A DNA stretch of 57,685 nt from an uncultured Muribaculaceae bacterium. GTDB taxonomy: Bacteria > Bacteroidota > Bacteroidia > Bacteroidales > Muribaculaceae. Each line of letters starts with the position of its first letter. Positions within the stretch are counted from its first letter, which is position 1. Positions 11,504-23,604 of this stretch are shown piece by piece. The translations under genes and the position numbers were made by a program. The stretch is from assembly GCA_947381945.1 (NCBI GenBank), contig CANCXM010000018.1:1-57685 (forward strand), read 5' to 3'. The notes under the pieces are model-generated. The model saw only the letters and a list, made by a program, of their open reading frames with translations, had not been told where the DNA came from and ran no database searches.

Positions 11504-11558
11504 GGATTGATATTGAAATGGAATGTGATTGGTTTGCATCGGCAGAACTCACCGGCCC

Positions 11559-13769
11559 TTACATTTTGTGGCCGAGTGAGGAAGAACGCCTTATGGCCTC
11601 GTCGAGAATAAGGCCAAGCGTGAGAGGATCGAGCGACGACAATCCCCGGTAGGTCTCCATGTCGGCCTTCATCGCACGGACATAGTTTCCGACATCGAAG
11701 TTGTCGGCAGCAATGGCCTCGGCATAACACTTGACACCCTCGTCGAGATTTCCGGAGAGGATTTCGATATGGCCGGCGTTGAGATAATCTGCGGCTGACG
11801 GTGTGCGCGCTACAACCGACTTGGAATAGCGGCGCGCCTTGTCGAGATCACCCTCCAGAAGCGCACACTTCACCAACGGACGCGACGAGCGGTCACTCTC
11901 GCCCTGCAGGAATTCCACCTTGTGGAGAAGCTGAACAGCCTCGGCAGTCTGTCCGGCCTCAAGCAGACATAAAGCAAGATTCAAGGCGACTCCTGCATCA
12001 TCGGGATTGGCGGCGGCAAGACGTGAATAGTAACGCGCGGCTTCCTTCCAGTTGCGCGAGTTGCGATGGCAGATTGCAAGACGCTTGACGGTCCACAGGC
12101 TTTCGGAATTGAGAAGCTCACTCTGCTCATAATACTTCACAGCCTCATCGACAGCTCCAAGCATCTGCATACAGTAGCCCATCTTCTGATAGAGCTGCGC
12201 CGTAGGCGGGACACGGTCGGCAAGACGCTCGAACACATCGAAGGCATCCGCGAAATGCTTGTGCTTGAAATAGAATTCACCGACAAGAAGAAGGGTGTCG
12301 GCATCATCGAATATATCCGACAGCAAGGGAACTGTCACGAGATTCAGAGTGGTGGCGAAGGGGTCTGAAAACTCTCCTTTACGACGGAAGAGGCGGAAGA
12401 AACGGTAGATGTCCTGAACATATTTCCCGGCAAGGCGCTCACGTCCTTTGAGCGATGCGTCAAGGTCACCGAAACTCATGGCAGCCATCTGGGCCGAATA
12501 GGCTTTGAGCTGCGACGACATCATCTGCTTCTGGGCTTCCGGCACCTGAGCGAGAGAAAGAATGATTGAATACTTGTCGCTGTTGCAGAACATGGGGACA
12601 CCTTCCATCACATCGGCGAGCATCCTGACGGAAGCATCGTTGCTTCCTGCAATCGAGGAATGGGCGGTGTGGAAAGGAAGGAACCAGTTGGCTATATCGT
12701 TGAAAAACGGGAATGTCTTTAGCTTGCTGAAAGTGACCATCATCACATCGCCGCCATCCTCCTGGATTTCCTGAAGTTCTTTAAGCTTGTCGGCCACTCC
12801 GGATTTGTCGAGCAGTTCAGCCCATTCGGGATTCTCCTCCATTGATTCGGGGTCAAGCGGCTTCTCGCGTCCAAGTTTCTCAAGTTCGGGCTGCAACTTC
12901 ATCATCTCCGGAATCACCTCATCAGTGAGTTTGCGGCCAATTCGCTCAGTGTCACGCGCACGGATGAACTGAAGCAATGCCATTTTCACATCGGCTCCCC
13001 ATCCCGGCAGTTCGCGCAATGAGTCAAAACGTCTTACAAGCGACGGCGAGAACGGGCGGTCACGCTGAACCGACATGACAATCAGCAGCGAACAGAGTGC
13101 GCGGACCGACAGCTCGGCATCATCCGATGTATATGCATCCATCAGCAAACGCAGACGGCGCTCGTCGGGATATTCGAGCTGTCCAAGCATCAGGGCTGCC
13201 ACACACAATTGCTTGAAATGGCGCGGGAGAGAAATGTCGGTCATAAGATTGCCGATGGCAGCAGCATCGTCGACACTCAGTGGATAAGTGGTCCAGATTT
13301 GATTGAACAACCGTTTCTCAATGTCCTCCGCACGGATTGTGAACTCACGTCCGGCCTTCTCGACATCCTCGGTCAGCATGGCCATCTGCAGACGGCGGTT
13401 GACACGGCGATACTCGTCAAGAAGCGAAGCGATATTTATGTCAGGACGGGTGTTCTGATAGCGGAGAGTGTTGAAATAGAGCGTCGGTGCATCCTCAAGA
13501 CGCGAACGGCGGTGAAGCTCGTCGGCAAGCGCACGGATGTCGGCAAGAATACCGGCATACAGTTCAGGGCGTGCCGGATCCGGCATACCCATCAGCGCGT
13601 AGTGGGTCATGAACTGATAGCTTTCGCGCAGTCGCGAGGTAGCCGACCGCAGTTCCGGACTTGCTCCGAGTGTGGCGGTAGCATTGTCAATGAGGTCGAG
13701 GGCATCATTGACACGGCGCTGCGAAAGCAGTCGCTCTATATCCTTGGATATATCTATATGATGATTCAT
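11559..13769 (-). CDS. TPR-repeat protein
   Basis: A 736-aa soluble protein with no signal peptide or membrane segment. The first 450 residues are helical and unrecognised. From about residue 500 to 720 there are successive TPR-like helix pairs (for example AQLYQKMGYCMQMLGAVDEA and AGVALNLALCLLEAGQTAEA). TPR arrays bind other proteins, so it is likely a scaffold or adaptor, but the partner cannot be told from the context (a Dcp-like peptidase downstream and a beta-galactosidase upstream). A -7-like box CAAATTTA (13789-13796, minus strand) just upstream suggests its own promoter. Confidence 0.8.
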   Translation of the reverse strand: MNHHIDISKDIERLLSQRRVNDALDLIDNATATLGASPELRSATSRLRESYQFMTHYALMGMPDPARPELYAGILADIRALADELHRRSRLEDAPTLYFNTLRYQNTRPDINIASLLDEYRRVNRRLQMAMLTEDVEKAGREFTIRAEDIEKRLFNQIWTTYPLSVDDAAAIGNLMTDISLPRHFKQLCVAALMLGQLEYPDERRLRLLMDAYTSDDAELSVRALCSLLIVMSVQRDRPFSPSLVRRFDSLRELPGWGADVKMALLQFIRARDTERIGRKLTDEVIPEMMKLQPELEKLGREKPLDPESMEENPEWAELLDKSGVADKLKELQEIQEDGGDVMMVTFSKLKTFPFFNDIANWFLPFHTAHSSIAGSNDASVRMLADVMEGVPMFCNSDKYSIILSLAQVPEAQKQMMSSQLKAYSAQMAAMSFGDLDASLKGRERLAGKYVQDIYRFFRLFRRKGEFSDPFATTLNLVTVPLLSDIFDDADTLLLVGEFYFKHKHFADAFDVFERLADRVPPTAQLYQKMGYCMQMLGAVDEAVKYYEQSELLNSESLWTVKRLAICHRNSRNWKEAARYYSRLAAANPDDAGVALNLALCLLEAGQTAEAVQLLHKVEFLQGESDRSSRPLVKCALLEGDLDKARRYSKSVVARTPSAADYLNAGHIEILSGNLDEGVKCYAEAIAADNFDVGNYVRAMKADMETYRGLSSLDPLTLGLILDEAIRRSSSLGHKM

Positions 13770-13870
13770 AAGCGTAGTTTGGTATATGCAAATTTACTAC
13801 TATTTCAGCAAAAACCATGCCAAATCACACATTTTCACATATTTGTCAGCGGTTTCACATCAATTATACA

Positions 13871-13911
13871 TAATCAGCCACACCGGATGATGCTCCTGAT
13901 GTGGCTGATTA
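13871..13911 (-). terminator. Terminator of the beta-galactosidase gene
   Basis: A 12-bp stem (13871-13882 with 13900-13911) lies directly after the lacZ-type gene's stop. An A/T-rich tail follows in the minus direction. It also sits upstream of the TPR gene and so separates the two transcripts. Confidence 0.6.
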
Positions 13912-13919
13912 CGACTTTT

Positions 13920-17120
<3,201 letters not shown>

Positions 17121-17269
17121 CATAGCAATTTTAGCTCATTGCAGGCATCGAAATCGAATGTTCATTCCTGATACATTCACTTTATTTGGCCGGACGCTAT
17201 CATTATCTCACGAATTTTCCGTATTTTTGCAGTTCTTAAACGCATTGCGTAAATAAAGATCATACATCC

Positions 17270-18439
17270 ATGCCACATAACATAGCAATCCTCGGCTCAA
17301 CGGGGTCGATAGGAACGCAGACACTCGATGTCATCTCGCGGTTCCCTGAGCGCTTCAAGGCGACAATGCTTGCCGCCGGATCCAATGTAGAGCAACTGAT
17401 TGAACAGGCCATCAGGTTTCGCCCCTCTCTGGCCATTATCGCCGACGAATCGAAATACGATCGTCTGCGCGAGGCTCTCTCGCCTTTTGGCATAGAAACC
17501 GCTGCCGGAAGCGCAGCCATGGCCGACGCGATGGAGCGTCCGGACTTTGATACAGTTGTCACTGCCACCGTCGGCTACAGCGGTCTGCTCCCGACAATCC
17601 GTGCCATCCGTGCCGGAAAGCAGATAGCACTTGCCAACAAGGAGACACTGGTCGTAGCCGGTGAGCTTGTCACAAAACTTCTCGCTGAATCTCCGACACG
17701 GGTGATACCGGTCGACTCCGAGCATTCAGCAATCTATCAGTGTCTGGTCGGCGAGGACAACTCAACCGTAAGTAAACTCATCATCACAGCCTCTGGCGGC
17801 CCCTTCCGTACTTTCACACGCGAACAGATAGCGGATGTCACTCCTGCCCAAGCCCTCCACCATCCGCGCTGGAACATGGGTGCGAAAATCACAATCGACT
17901 CCGCAACCATGCTCAACAAGGCATTTGAAATCATCGAGGCCCGCTGGCTTTTCGACATCACCCCCGACAGGATTGAGGCCGTGGTGCATCCGCAGTCGAT
18001 TGTCCACTCAATGGTTGAATTCATCGACGGCGCTGTCAAAGCTCAGCTCGGCATCCCCGACATGCGTCTGCCAATCCGCTACGCTCTTGGTGATGCCACA
18101 CGTCTGCCATCGTCGGAACGTCCGCTCTCGCTCAGCGATTACGCCCAACTTACATTCGAGAAACCGGATCCTGAAAAATTCCCCTGCCTCACGCTTGCTC
18201 CCTACGCACTCAACCGAGGCGGAAATACAGCTTGTATCATCAATGCTGCCAATGAGGTAGCCGTCCGGGCATTCCTCGAAGAAAAAATCAGCTTCCCGCA
18301 AATCTACACAACCATCACCGACGCACTCGCGGCCATCCCCTTCATCAACTCCCCCACTCTCGACGACTATGTGGCAACCCACCGCGCCACCATTGCATTC
18401 TCGGAAGAAAAAACCGGCTGCAAGATGAAACTGAGATAA
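17270..18439 (+). CDS. dxr: 1-deoxy-D-xylulose-5-phosphate reductoisomerase
   Basis: Converts DXP to MEP with NADPH, the first committed step of the MEP isoprenoid pathway. The 389-aa protein has the NADPH loop GSTGSIGTQTLDVI (residues 8-21), NKETLVVAGELV (about 123-134), the metal-site VDSEHSAIYQCL (about 149-160), ITASGGPFR, and HPRWNMGAKITIDSATMLNKAFE, all hallmarks of Dxr. Length is normal. A TATTTTTG box at 17222-17229 is a plausible -7 element, though its -33 is weak. dxr is followed by rseP after a spacer built of repeats. IspG of the same pathway is at 47401-49086. Confidence 0.97.
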   Translation: MPHNIAILGSTGSIGTQTLDVISRFPERFKATMLAAGSNVEQLIEQAIRFRPSLAIIADESKYDRLREALSPFGIETAAGSAAMADAMERPDFDTVVTATVGYSGLLPTIRAIRAGKQIALANKETLVVAGELVTKLLAESPTRVIPVDSEHSAIYQCLVGEDNSTVSKLIITASGGPFRTFTREQIADVTPAQALHHPRWNMGAKITIDSATMLNKAFEIIEARWLFDITPDRIEAVVHPQSIVHSMVEFIDGAVKAQLGIPDMRLPIRYALGDATRLPSSERPLSLSDYAQLTFEKPDPEKFPCLTLAPYALNRGGNTACIINAANEVAVRAFLEEKISFPQIYTTITDALAAIPFINSPTLDDYVATHRATIAFSEEKTGCKMKLR

Positions 18440-18441
18440 GT

Positions 18442-18549
18442 CCTATCGGGCCTATTGGCCCTATCTGACCTATTAGACTTATTAGGCCTATTTGCCCTAT
18501 TTGACTTAAGTAAGCCCAATAAGACTAATAAGCCCAATAGGCCAAATAA
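18442..18549. repeat. Nonamer array arranged as an imperfect palindrome
   Basis: Twelve contiguous 9-nt units. The first seven follow CCTATTNGN (for example CCTATTGGC, CCTATTTGA). The eighth contains CTTAAG, itself a palindrome (18505-18510). The last four are the reverse complement type (for example GCCCAATAA). The whole block could fold as a long imperfect hairpin centred on CTTAAG. It fills the dxr-rseP spacer and does not look coding. Confidence 0.8.
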
Positions 18550-18577
18550 CTCAAAACTCACAACTCAAAACTAAACC
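18550..18577 (+). repeat. Heptamer array before the rseP start
   Basis: Four 7-nt units (CTCAAAA, CTCACAA, CTCAAAA, CTAAACC) follow the nonamer array without a gap and end 12 nt before the rseP ATG. The same heptamers precede the nucleotidyltransferase at 2354. They give an unstructured leader of A, C and T. Confidence 0.75.
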
Positions 18578-18589
18578 TCCACTCCCTTA

Positions 18590-19945
18590 ATGGAAACATT
18601 TCTCATAAAAGCTCTGCAACTCATTGTCGCACTGGCCTTCCTTGTGATTATCCACGAGTTCGGTCACTTCATATTCGCCCGAATCTTCGGCATCAAGGTC
18701 GAGAAATTCTACATGTTCTTCGACCCATACTTCTCGCTCTTCAAATGGAAGCCTAAACAGAAACCGAATGCCGATCCAAACAAAAGCTCTTGGCGCGACA
18801 CCGAATATGGCATAGGCTGGATTCCTCTCGGAGGTTACTGCAAGATTGCAGGCATGATTGACGAGTCGATGGACACCGAGCAGATGAAGCAGGAACCAAA
18901 GCCTTGGGAATTCCGCACCAAACCTGCATGGCAACGCCTTCTGGTGATGCTCGGAGGCGTGATGTTCAACTTCATCCTTGCCATCCTTATTTATGCAGGC
19001 ATTGCAATGCACTGGGGAGCGCAATACATCCCCTTCGATGCCGCTACCGAAGGCTTCGACTTCACTCCTGCGGCCCAGAAAGTGGGTTTCCGCAACGGTG
19101 ACATACCCTATATGGCTGACGGTGTGCTCCTTGATGCTTCAAAAGGTGATTATCCTTACCAGATGGCAGATGCCGATGTCGTGACCGTGATCCGAAACCA
19201 TAAGGATACCGTAAATATCAACATCCCCGACGACTTCCTTTTCCGCCTCAATGACGACAAAGGCTTCCTCGCCTACCGTCTGCAAGTCTACATCGACCGC
19301 ATTGTCCCCGGTGAGGCAGCCGCCAAATCAGGGCTCAAAGAGGGAGACCACATCGTGGCTATCGACACAATCGCGACTCCTGCCTTTACGGAACTCACCG
19401 CAGCGCTCCTCCAATATGCCGGCAAGCCTGTCCCCGTGACAGTGGAACGCGAAGGCAAGACCCTGAAAATGACTGTCACTCCCAACGAACACGGCAAACT
19501 CGGTTTCCAGCTCAAACCTATCACCGCTGTCTACGAGCCTGTCACCATCGACTACAACTTCTTTGAATCCTTCCCCAAAGGCTGGGAAATAGGCACCACA
19601 ACCCTCACCAACTATGTCAGCTCGATGAAACATGTGTTCTCGCAGGAAGGCGCAGAAAGCCTCGGCGGATTCGGTGCCATCGGAAACATGTTCCCCGAAC
19701 GCTGGAACTGGCTCTCATTCTGGGAAATCACAGCCTTCCTCTCGGTGGCACTCGCCTTCATGAACATCATTCCTATACCCGGTCTTGACGGTGGCCACGT
19801 CCTTTTCCTCCTTTGGGAAATCGTTTCCGGAAAACAAGCTCCCGAAAAAGTTCTCATCGTAGCCCAGTACATCGGCATGGCTTTCCTCCTCATGCTCCTG
19901 CTCTATGCCAACGGCAACGACATCTTCCGGGCTTTCTTTAAATAA
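18590..19945 (+). CDS. rseP: Site-2 protease RseP (M50 family)
   Basis: An intramembrane zinc protease of the inner membrane that cleaves anti-sigma factors and remnant signal peptides. The 451-aa protein has the zinc motif HEFGH at residues 22-26 in the first membrane segment, a periplasmic middle with PDZ sequence (about 215-300), and the second active-site motif MNIIPIPGLDGGHVLFLL near residue 390, followed by a last membrane segment. It lies downstream of dxr, the order seen in many bacteria where isoprenoid and envelope genes sit together. The leader is made of heptamer repeats. Confidence 0.95.
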   Translation: METFLIKALQLIVALAFLVIIHEFGHFIFARIFGIKVEKFYMFFDPYFSLFKWKPKQKPNADPNKSSWRDTEYGIGWIPLGGYCKIAGMIDESMDTEQMKQEPKPWEFRTKPAWQRLLVMLGGVMFNFILAILIYAGIAMHWGAQYIPFDAATEGFDFTPAAQKVGFRNGDIPYMADGVLLDASKGDYPYQMADADVVTVIRNHKDTVNINIPDDFLFRLNDDKGFLAYRLQVYIDRIVPGEAAAKSGLKEGDHIVAIDTIATPAFTELTAALLQYAGKPVPVTVEREGKTLKMTVTPNEHGKLGFQLKPITAVYEPVTIDYNFFESFPKGWEIGTTTLTNYVSSMKHVFSQEGAESLGGFGAIGNMFPERWNWLSFWEITAFLSVALAFMNIIPIPGLDGGHVLFLLWEIVSGKQAPEKVLIVAQYIGMAFLLMLLLYANGNDIFRAFFK

Positions 19946-20002
19946 ACAGTCTGCCGCCACGCACAAACTATCCATACGCTAAAAAACGCAATTTTTTTCG
20001 AT

Positions 20003-21193
20003 ATGTCATCACAGCTCAAAACAATCACACTGAAACGCGGCAAGGAGGAATCGCTCCTGCGCTTCCATCCCTGGGTCTTCTCCGGAGCCATCGCGCATCT
20101 TCCCGAAGGACTTGAAGAGGGAGAGACAGTCCGTGTGGAGGCTGCCGACGGCCGCCCGCTCGGTGTGGGCCATTATGAAATCGGTTCGATTGCCGTCCGT
20201 ATGCTCGACTCGGCTGAAAGAGAAATCGATGCATCGTTCTATGCCGAACGTCTCGGACAGGCATGGGCGCTGCGCAAGCGTCTCGGACTCATCCGCCCCG
20301 ACAACACCACCTTCCGCCTCGTTCACGGCGAAGGCGATTTCCTCCCCGGTTGCGTGGTTGACATCTACGGTGACACCGCTGTCCTCCAGGCCCATAGTCC
20401 GGGTATGCACTTCGCGCGCAATATCATTGCCGAAGAGCTTACCCGTCTGCCCGATGCCGGAATCAAAAATGTCTACTACAAATCCGAGACAACACTTCCG
20501 TTCAAGGCGCGTCTCGACCCTGTCAACGACTATATCATAGGTGGGTTTGACACCAATATCGCGGTGGAAAACGGACTTAAGTTCAACATCGACTGGCTCA
20601 AAGGTCAGAAGACCGGTTTCTTCGTTGACCAGCGCGACAACCGCGCCCTCATCCAGAAATTCAGTCATGGCGCGAGAGTGCTCAACATGTTCTGCTACAC
20701 CGGAGGTTTCTCCGTCTATGCAATGCGTGGTGGAGCCGAGCTTGTCCACTCTGTCGATTCTTCCGCAAAAGCAATCACACTCACAGATGCAAACATCGCG
20801 CTCAACTTCCCCGGTGACGAGCGCCACAAATCATACGCTGAGGATGCTTTCAAATTCCTCGGACGCATGGAGAAAGGTACCTACGACCTCATCGTCCTCG
20901 ACCCGCCGGCATTTGCCAAACACCGCAGTGCCATCCGTAACGCGATGATTGGCTATAGAAGACTCAACGCGGCAGCCTTTGAAAAAATCGCACCCGGAGG
21001 CATCCTCTTCACCTTCTCCTGTTCGCAGGCCATCTCCAAAGAGCAGTTCCGCCTCGCCGTCTTCACTGCTGCAGCGATGTCGGGCCGCAAGGTGCGCATC
21101 CTCCATCAGCTCACCCAACCTGCTGACCACCCGGTCAACATCTACCATCCCGAAGGCGAATACCTCAAAGGCCTCGTCCTCTACGTTGAATAG
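20003..21193 (+). CDS. Class I SAM-dependent rRNA methyltransferase, RlmI-like
   Basis: A 396-aa enzyme with an N-terminal PUA-like domain (LLRFHPWVFSGAI, about residues 17-29) and a C-terminal Rossmann methyltransferase domain. SAM-site residues are in VLNMFCYTGGFSVYAMRGGA (about 225-244). The catalytic region is DLIVLDPPAFAKH and the conserved Cys lies in FTFSCSQAI, as in RlmI/YccW, which makes m5C in 23S rRNA. The exact target base is inferred from the family. The stop codon is part of a small palindrome at 21191-21205. Confidence 0.88.
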   Translation: MSSQLKTITLKRGKEESLLRFHPWVFSGAIAHLPEGLEEGETVRVEAADGRPLGVGHYEIGSIAVRMLDSAEREIDASFYAERLGQAWALRKRLGLIRPDNTTFRLVHGEGDFLPGCVVDIYGDTAVLQAHSPGMHFARNIIAEELTRLPDAGIKNVYYKSETTLPFKARLDPVNDYIIGGFDTNIAVENGLKFNIDWLKGQKTGFFVDQRDNRALIQKFSHGARVLNMFCYTGGFSVYAMRGGAELVHSVDSSAKAITLTDANIALNFPGDERHKSYAEDAFKFLGRMEKGTYDLIVLDPPAFAKHRSAIRNAMIGYRRLNAAAFEKIAPGGILFTFSCSQAISKEQFRLAVFTAAAMSGRKVRILHQLTQPADHPVNIYHPEGEYLKGLVLYVE

Positions 21194-21226
21194 CGCTACG
21201 CGCTAAGTATGTGGAGCTTCGCTCCA
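21191..21226 (+). repeat. Two short GC-rich palindromes
   Basis: Two 15-nt hairpins with 6-bp stems and 3-nt loops stand 6 nt apart: TAGCGC-TAC-GCGCTA (21191-21205) and TGGAGC-TTC-GCTCCA (21212-21226). The first includes the stop codon of the methyltransferase gene. No T run follows, so they are not typical terminators. Confidence 0.6.
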
Positions 21227-21419
21227 AGTATAAAGTATAAAGGATAAAGTAAAAGTTAAGAGGTAAAAGTTATGGATAAAGTAAAGGAATCCCAAGTACC
21301 TCTCCTCTCCCCAACATCAGCAAAACTATTATCTATACTCTATACTTTATACTCTATACTACTTTATACTCAACGCTTCAATGACTTAACACTTTAACCT
21401 TAATACTTTATACTTAAAG
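21227..21419 (+). repeat. Heptamer-rich spacer before the M49 peptidase gene
   Basis: The left part has units such as AGTATAA (21227-21247), the middle has the inverted form TATACTC/TATACTT (21334-21371), and the right part has five units of the form CTTnnnn (21385-21419) that end 2 nt before the ATG. The two halves are complementary, so the block may fold. No gene was seen in it. The motif TATACTTTA also recurs in the repeats at 3823-3948. Confidence 0.65.
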
Positions 21420-21421
21420 AA

Positions 21422-23446
21422 ATGTCTTTAACCAAATTCATCTATCCAGCCATGGCAGCATTAGCCATCTCGTCGTGTGCATCGAAAGCCACCGACGTTA
21501 AGAGCGATGATTTCGACTATACTGTCGACCGCTTCGCCGACATCGAAGTTCTCCGCTATAAAGTGCCCGACTTCGAAAAACTCACCCCGCAGCAGCGCAT
21601 CCTCATCTACTATCTGACCGAAGCAGCAATCACCGGACGTGACATGCTTTGGGATCAGAACGGAAAATACAATCTCGCCATCCGCGACCTTATCGAAAAC
21701 ACCTACAAGGCTTACGACGGTGACCGTGAAAACAAAGATTTCAAAGGTCTTGAAACCTATCTCAAACAGATAGAGTTCGCCAACGGCATCCATCACCACT
21801 ATTCGATGGATAAATTCACTCCGGCCTTCTCCCGCGAATTCCTCGCTGAGCTCGTTGCCAAACTTCCTGCTGACAAGCAACCTGAAAACGTCGAGACACT
21901 CTATGAGGTTATCTTCAACCCCACAGTCATGCCGAAACGCGTCAATCAGGCAGAAGGTCAGGACCTCATCGTCACCTCTGCCAACAACCTCTATGATGGT
22001 GTCACCCAAGCAGACGTCGAAGGCTACTACAATGCCCGCAAGGACACAACCGATGCCACTCCCATCTCATGGGGCCTCAACACCCGCGTGACAAAAGAAA
22101 ACGGCAAAGTCATCGAACAACCCTACAAGGTCGGTGGCCTCTACTCCGAGTCAATCACCAAGATTGTCGACCTCCTCGGCAAAGCCGCACAATATGCCGA
22201 AAACGACACTCAGCGTGGTGTCATCAACAAACTCATCGAATTCTACACCACAGGCGACCTCAAAGCTTTTGATGACTACTCAATCGCATGGGTCGAGGAC
22301 ACCGGTTCTCAGGTCGACTTCATCAACGGCTTTATCGAAAGCTACGGTGATCCCCTCGGCATGACAGGAGCTTTCGAATCAATCGTCAACTTCAAGAATC
22401 TCGAAGCCTCACACCGTACCGAAATCATTTCCGGAAATGCCGAATGGTTCGAACAGAATTCACCTGTAGACCCCCGCTTCCGCAAGGATAAGGTGAAAGG
22501 CGTGACAGCCAAGGTCATCACTGCCGCCATCCTCGCAGGCGATGCATATCCCGCAACCCCCATCGGCATCAACCTCCCCAACGCAAACTGGATCCGCGCG
22601 GCCCACGGCTCTAAATCGGTGACTCTTGAAAACATCACCCAGGCTTACGACGAGGCTTCGCACGGCAACGGATTTAATGAGGAGTTCGTCATTGACCAGG
22701 AGACCTCAGACCTCATGGACAAATATCTCTTCATCACCGACAATCTCCACACCGACCTCCATGAATGTCTCGGTCATGCATCCGGTCGTCTGCTCCCCGG
22801 TGTTGACCCCGACGCACTCAAAGCCCACGGTTCAACCCTTGAGGAAGCCCGCGCCGACCTTTTCGCGCTCTACTACCTCGCTGACCCGAAACTCCTCGAA
22901 CTCGGTCTTCTTGACAATCCCGATGCCTACAAGGCTGAGTACTACAAGTATATCCTCAACGGTCTCATGACCCAGCTCATGCGCATCGAACCCGGAAAGG
23001 ATGTTGAGGAAGCCCACATGCGTAACCGTCAGCTCATCTCGGCTTGGGTGTTTGAAAAAGGTAAGTCTGACAACGTCATCGAAATGGTGAAGCGCGATGG
23101 AAAGACCTTCATCAAAATCAACGATTACGCCAAGCTCCGCGACCTCTTCGGACAGCTCCTCGGCGAAGTGCAGCGCATCAAGAGCGAAGGCGACTATGAG
23201 GCCGGACGTGACCTCGTCGAGACCTACGGCGTGAAAGTCGATCCGCAACTCCACAAGGAAGTGCTCGACCGCTATGCCAAACTCGACATCGCCCCCTACA
23301 AGGGCTTCGTCAACCCCGTCTACACTCCTGTCACCGACAAGGATGGCAACATCACCGACGTGACTGTAAGCTACGAGGAGGAATATCTTCCCCAGGTGCT
23401 CCGCTACTCTGAACAGTACCGCACACTCCCAGCCACGACTAAATAA
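21422..23446 (+). CDS. M49 (dipeptidyl-peptidase III type) lipoprotein
   Basis: A zinc peptidase of family M49, which removes dipeptides from the N-terminus of peptides. The 674-aa protein carries the M49 zinc motif HECLGH at about residues 447-452 (HExxGH, one residue longer than usual) and the third zinc ligand in EEARADLFALYYL (about 477-489). The N-terminus has a lipoprotein signal with Cys19 in AISSC, so the mature enzyme should be anchored in a membrane facing the periplasm or outside. Together with the M3 peptidase it could serve peptide use. It has its own repeat-rich leader. Confidence 0.92.
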   Translation: MSLTKFIYPAMAALAISSCASKATDVKSDDFDYTVDRFADIEVLRYKVPDFEKLTPQQRILIYYLTEAAITGRDMLWDQNGKYNLAIRDLIENTYKAYDGDRENKDFKGLETYLKQIEFANGIHHHYSMDKFTPAFSREFLAELVAKLPADKQPENVETLYEVIFNPTVMPKRVNQAEGQDLIVTSANNLYDGVTQADVEGYYNARKDTTDATPISWGLNTRVTKENGKVIEQPYKVGGLYSESITKIVDLLGKAAQYAENDTQRGVINKLIEFYTTGDLKAFDDYSIAWVEDTGSQVDFINGFIESYGDPLGMTGAFESIVNFKNLEASHRTEIISGNAEWFEQNSPVDPRFRKDKVKGVTAKVITAAILAGDAYPATPIGINLPNANWIRAAHGSKSVTLENITQAYDEASHGNGFNEEFVIDQETSDLMDKYLFITDNLHTDLHECLGHASGRLLPGVDPDALKAHGSTLEEARADLFALYYLADPKLLELGLLDNPDAYKAEYYKYILNGLMTQLMRIEPGKDVEEAHMRNRQLISAWVFEKGKSDNVIEMVKRDGKTFIKINDYAKLRDLFGQLLGEVQRIKSEGDYEAGRDLVETYGVKVDPQLHKEVLDRYAKLDIAPYKGFVNPVYTPVTDKDGNITDVTVSYEEEYLPQVLRYSEQYRTLPATTK

Positions 23447-23459
23447 TCCATCACTGAAA

Positions 23460-23498
23460 TCAGATGGTGTCTAATCACTAAAATTAGACACCATCTGA
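23460..23498. terminator. Hairpin after the M49 peptidase gene
   Basis: A 16-bp perfect stem (23460-23475 with 23483-23498) with a 7-nt loop, 14 nt after the stop codon. An A/T-rich tail follows but no clean T run. Confidence 0.65.
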
Positions 23499-23516
23499 AT
23501 ATCTTCCGTAAGATAC

Positions 23517-23593
23517 AATAAAACCGATACATAAAATCGGCCTCATTCCGGACTATACCTGAAATGAGGCCGATTTTATGTATCGGTTTTATT
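23517..23593. terminator. Perfect 31-bp hairpin between convergent genes
   Basis: Positions 23517-23547 are an exact inverted repeat of 23563-23593 with a 15-nt loop. It ends 12 nt from the stop of the converging GH13 gene. T-rich flanks on both strands fit a bidirectional terminator. Confidence 0.65.
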
Positions 23594-23604
23594 TGTCGTT
23601 TTTC

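Noticed and set aside
18367..18561. 64-codon minus-strand frame across the nonamer array
   Set aside because: The Leu/Asn/Arg-rich product is only a readout of the repeats (9 nt keeps the frame open).
20009..20827. 272-codon minus-strand frame
   Set aside because: It is the shadow of the rRNA methyltransferase gene.
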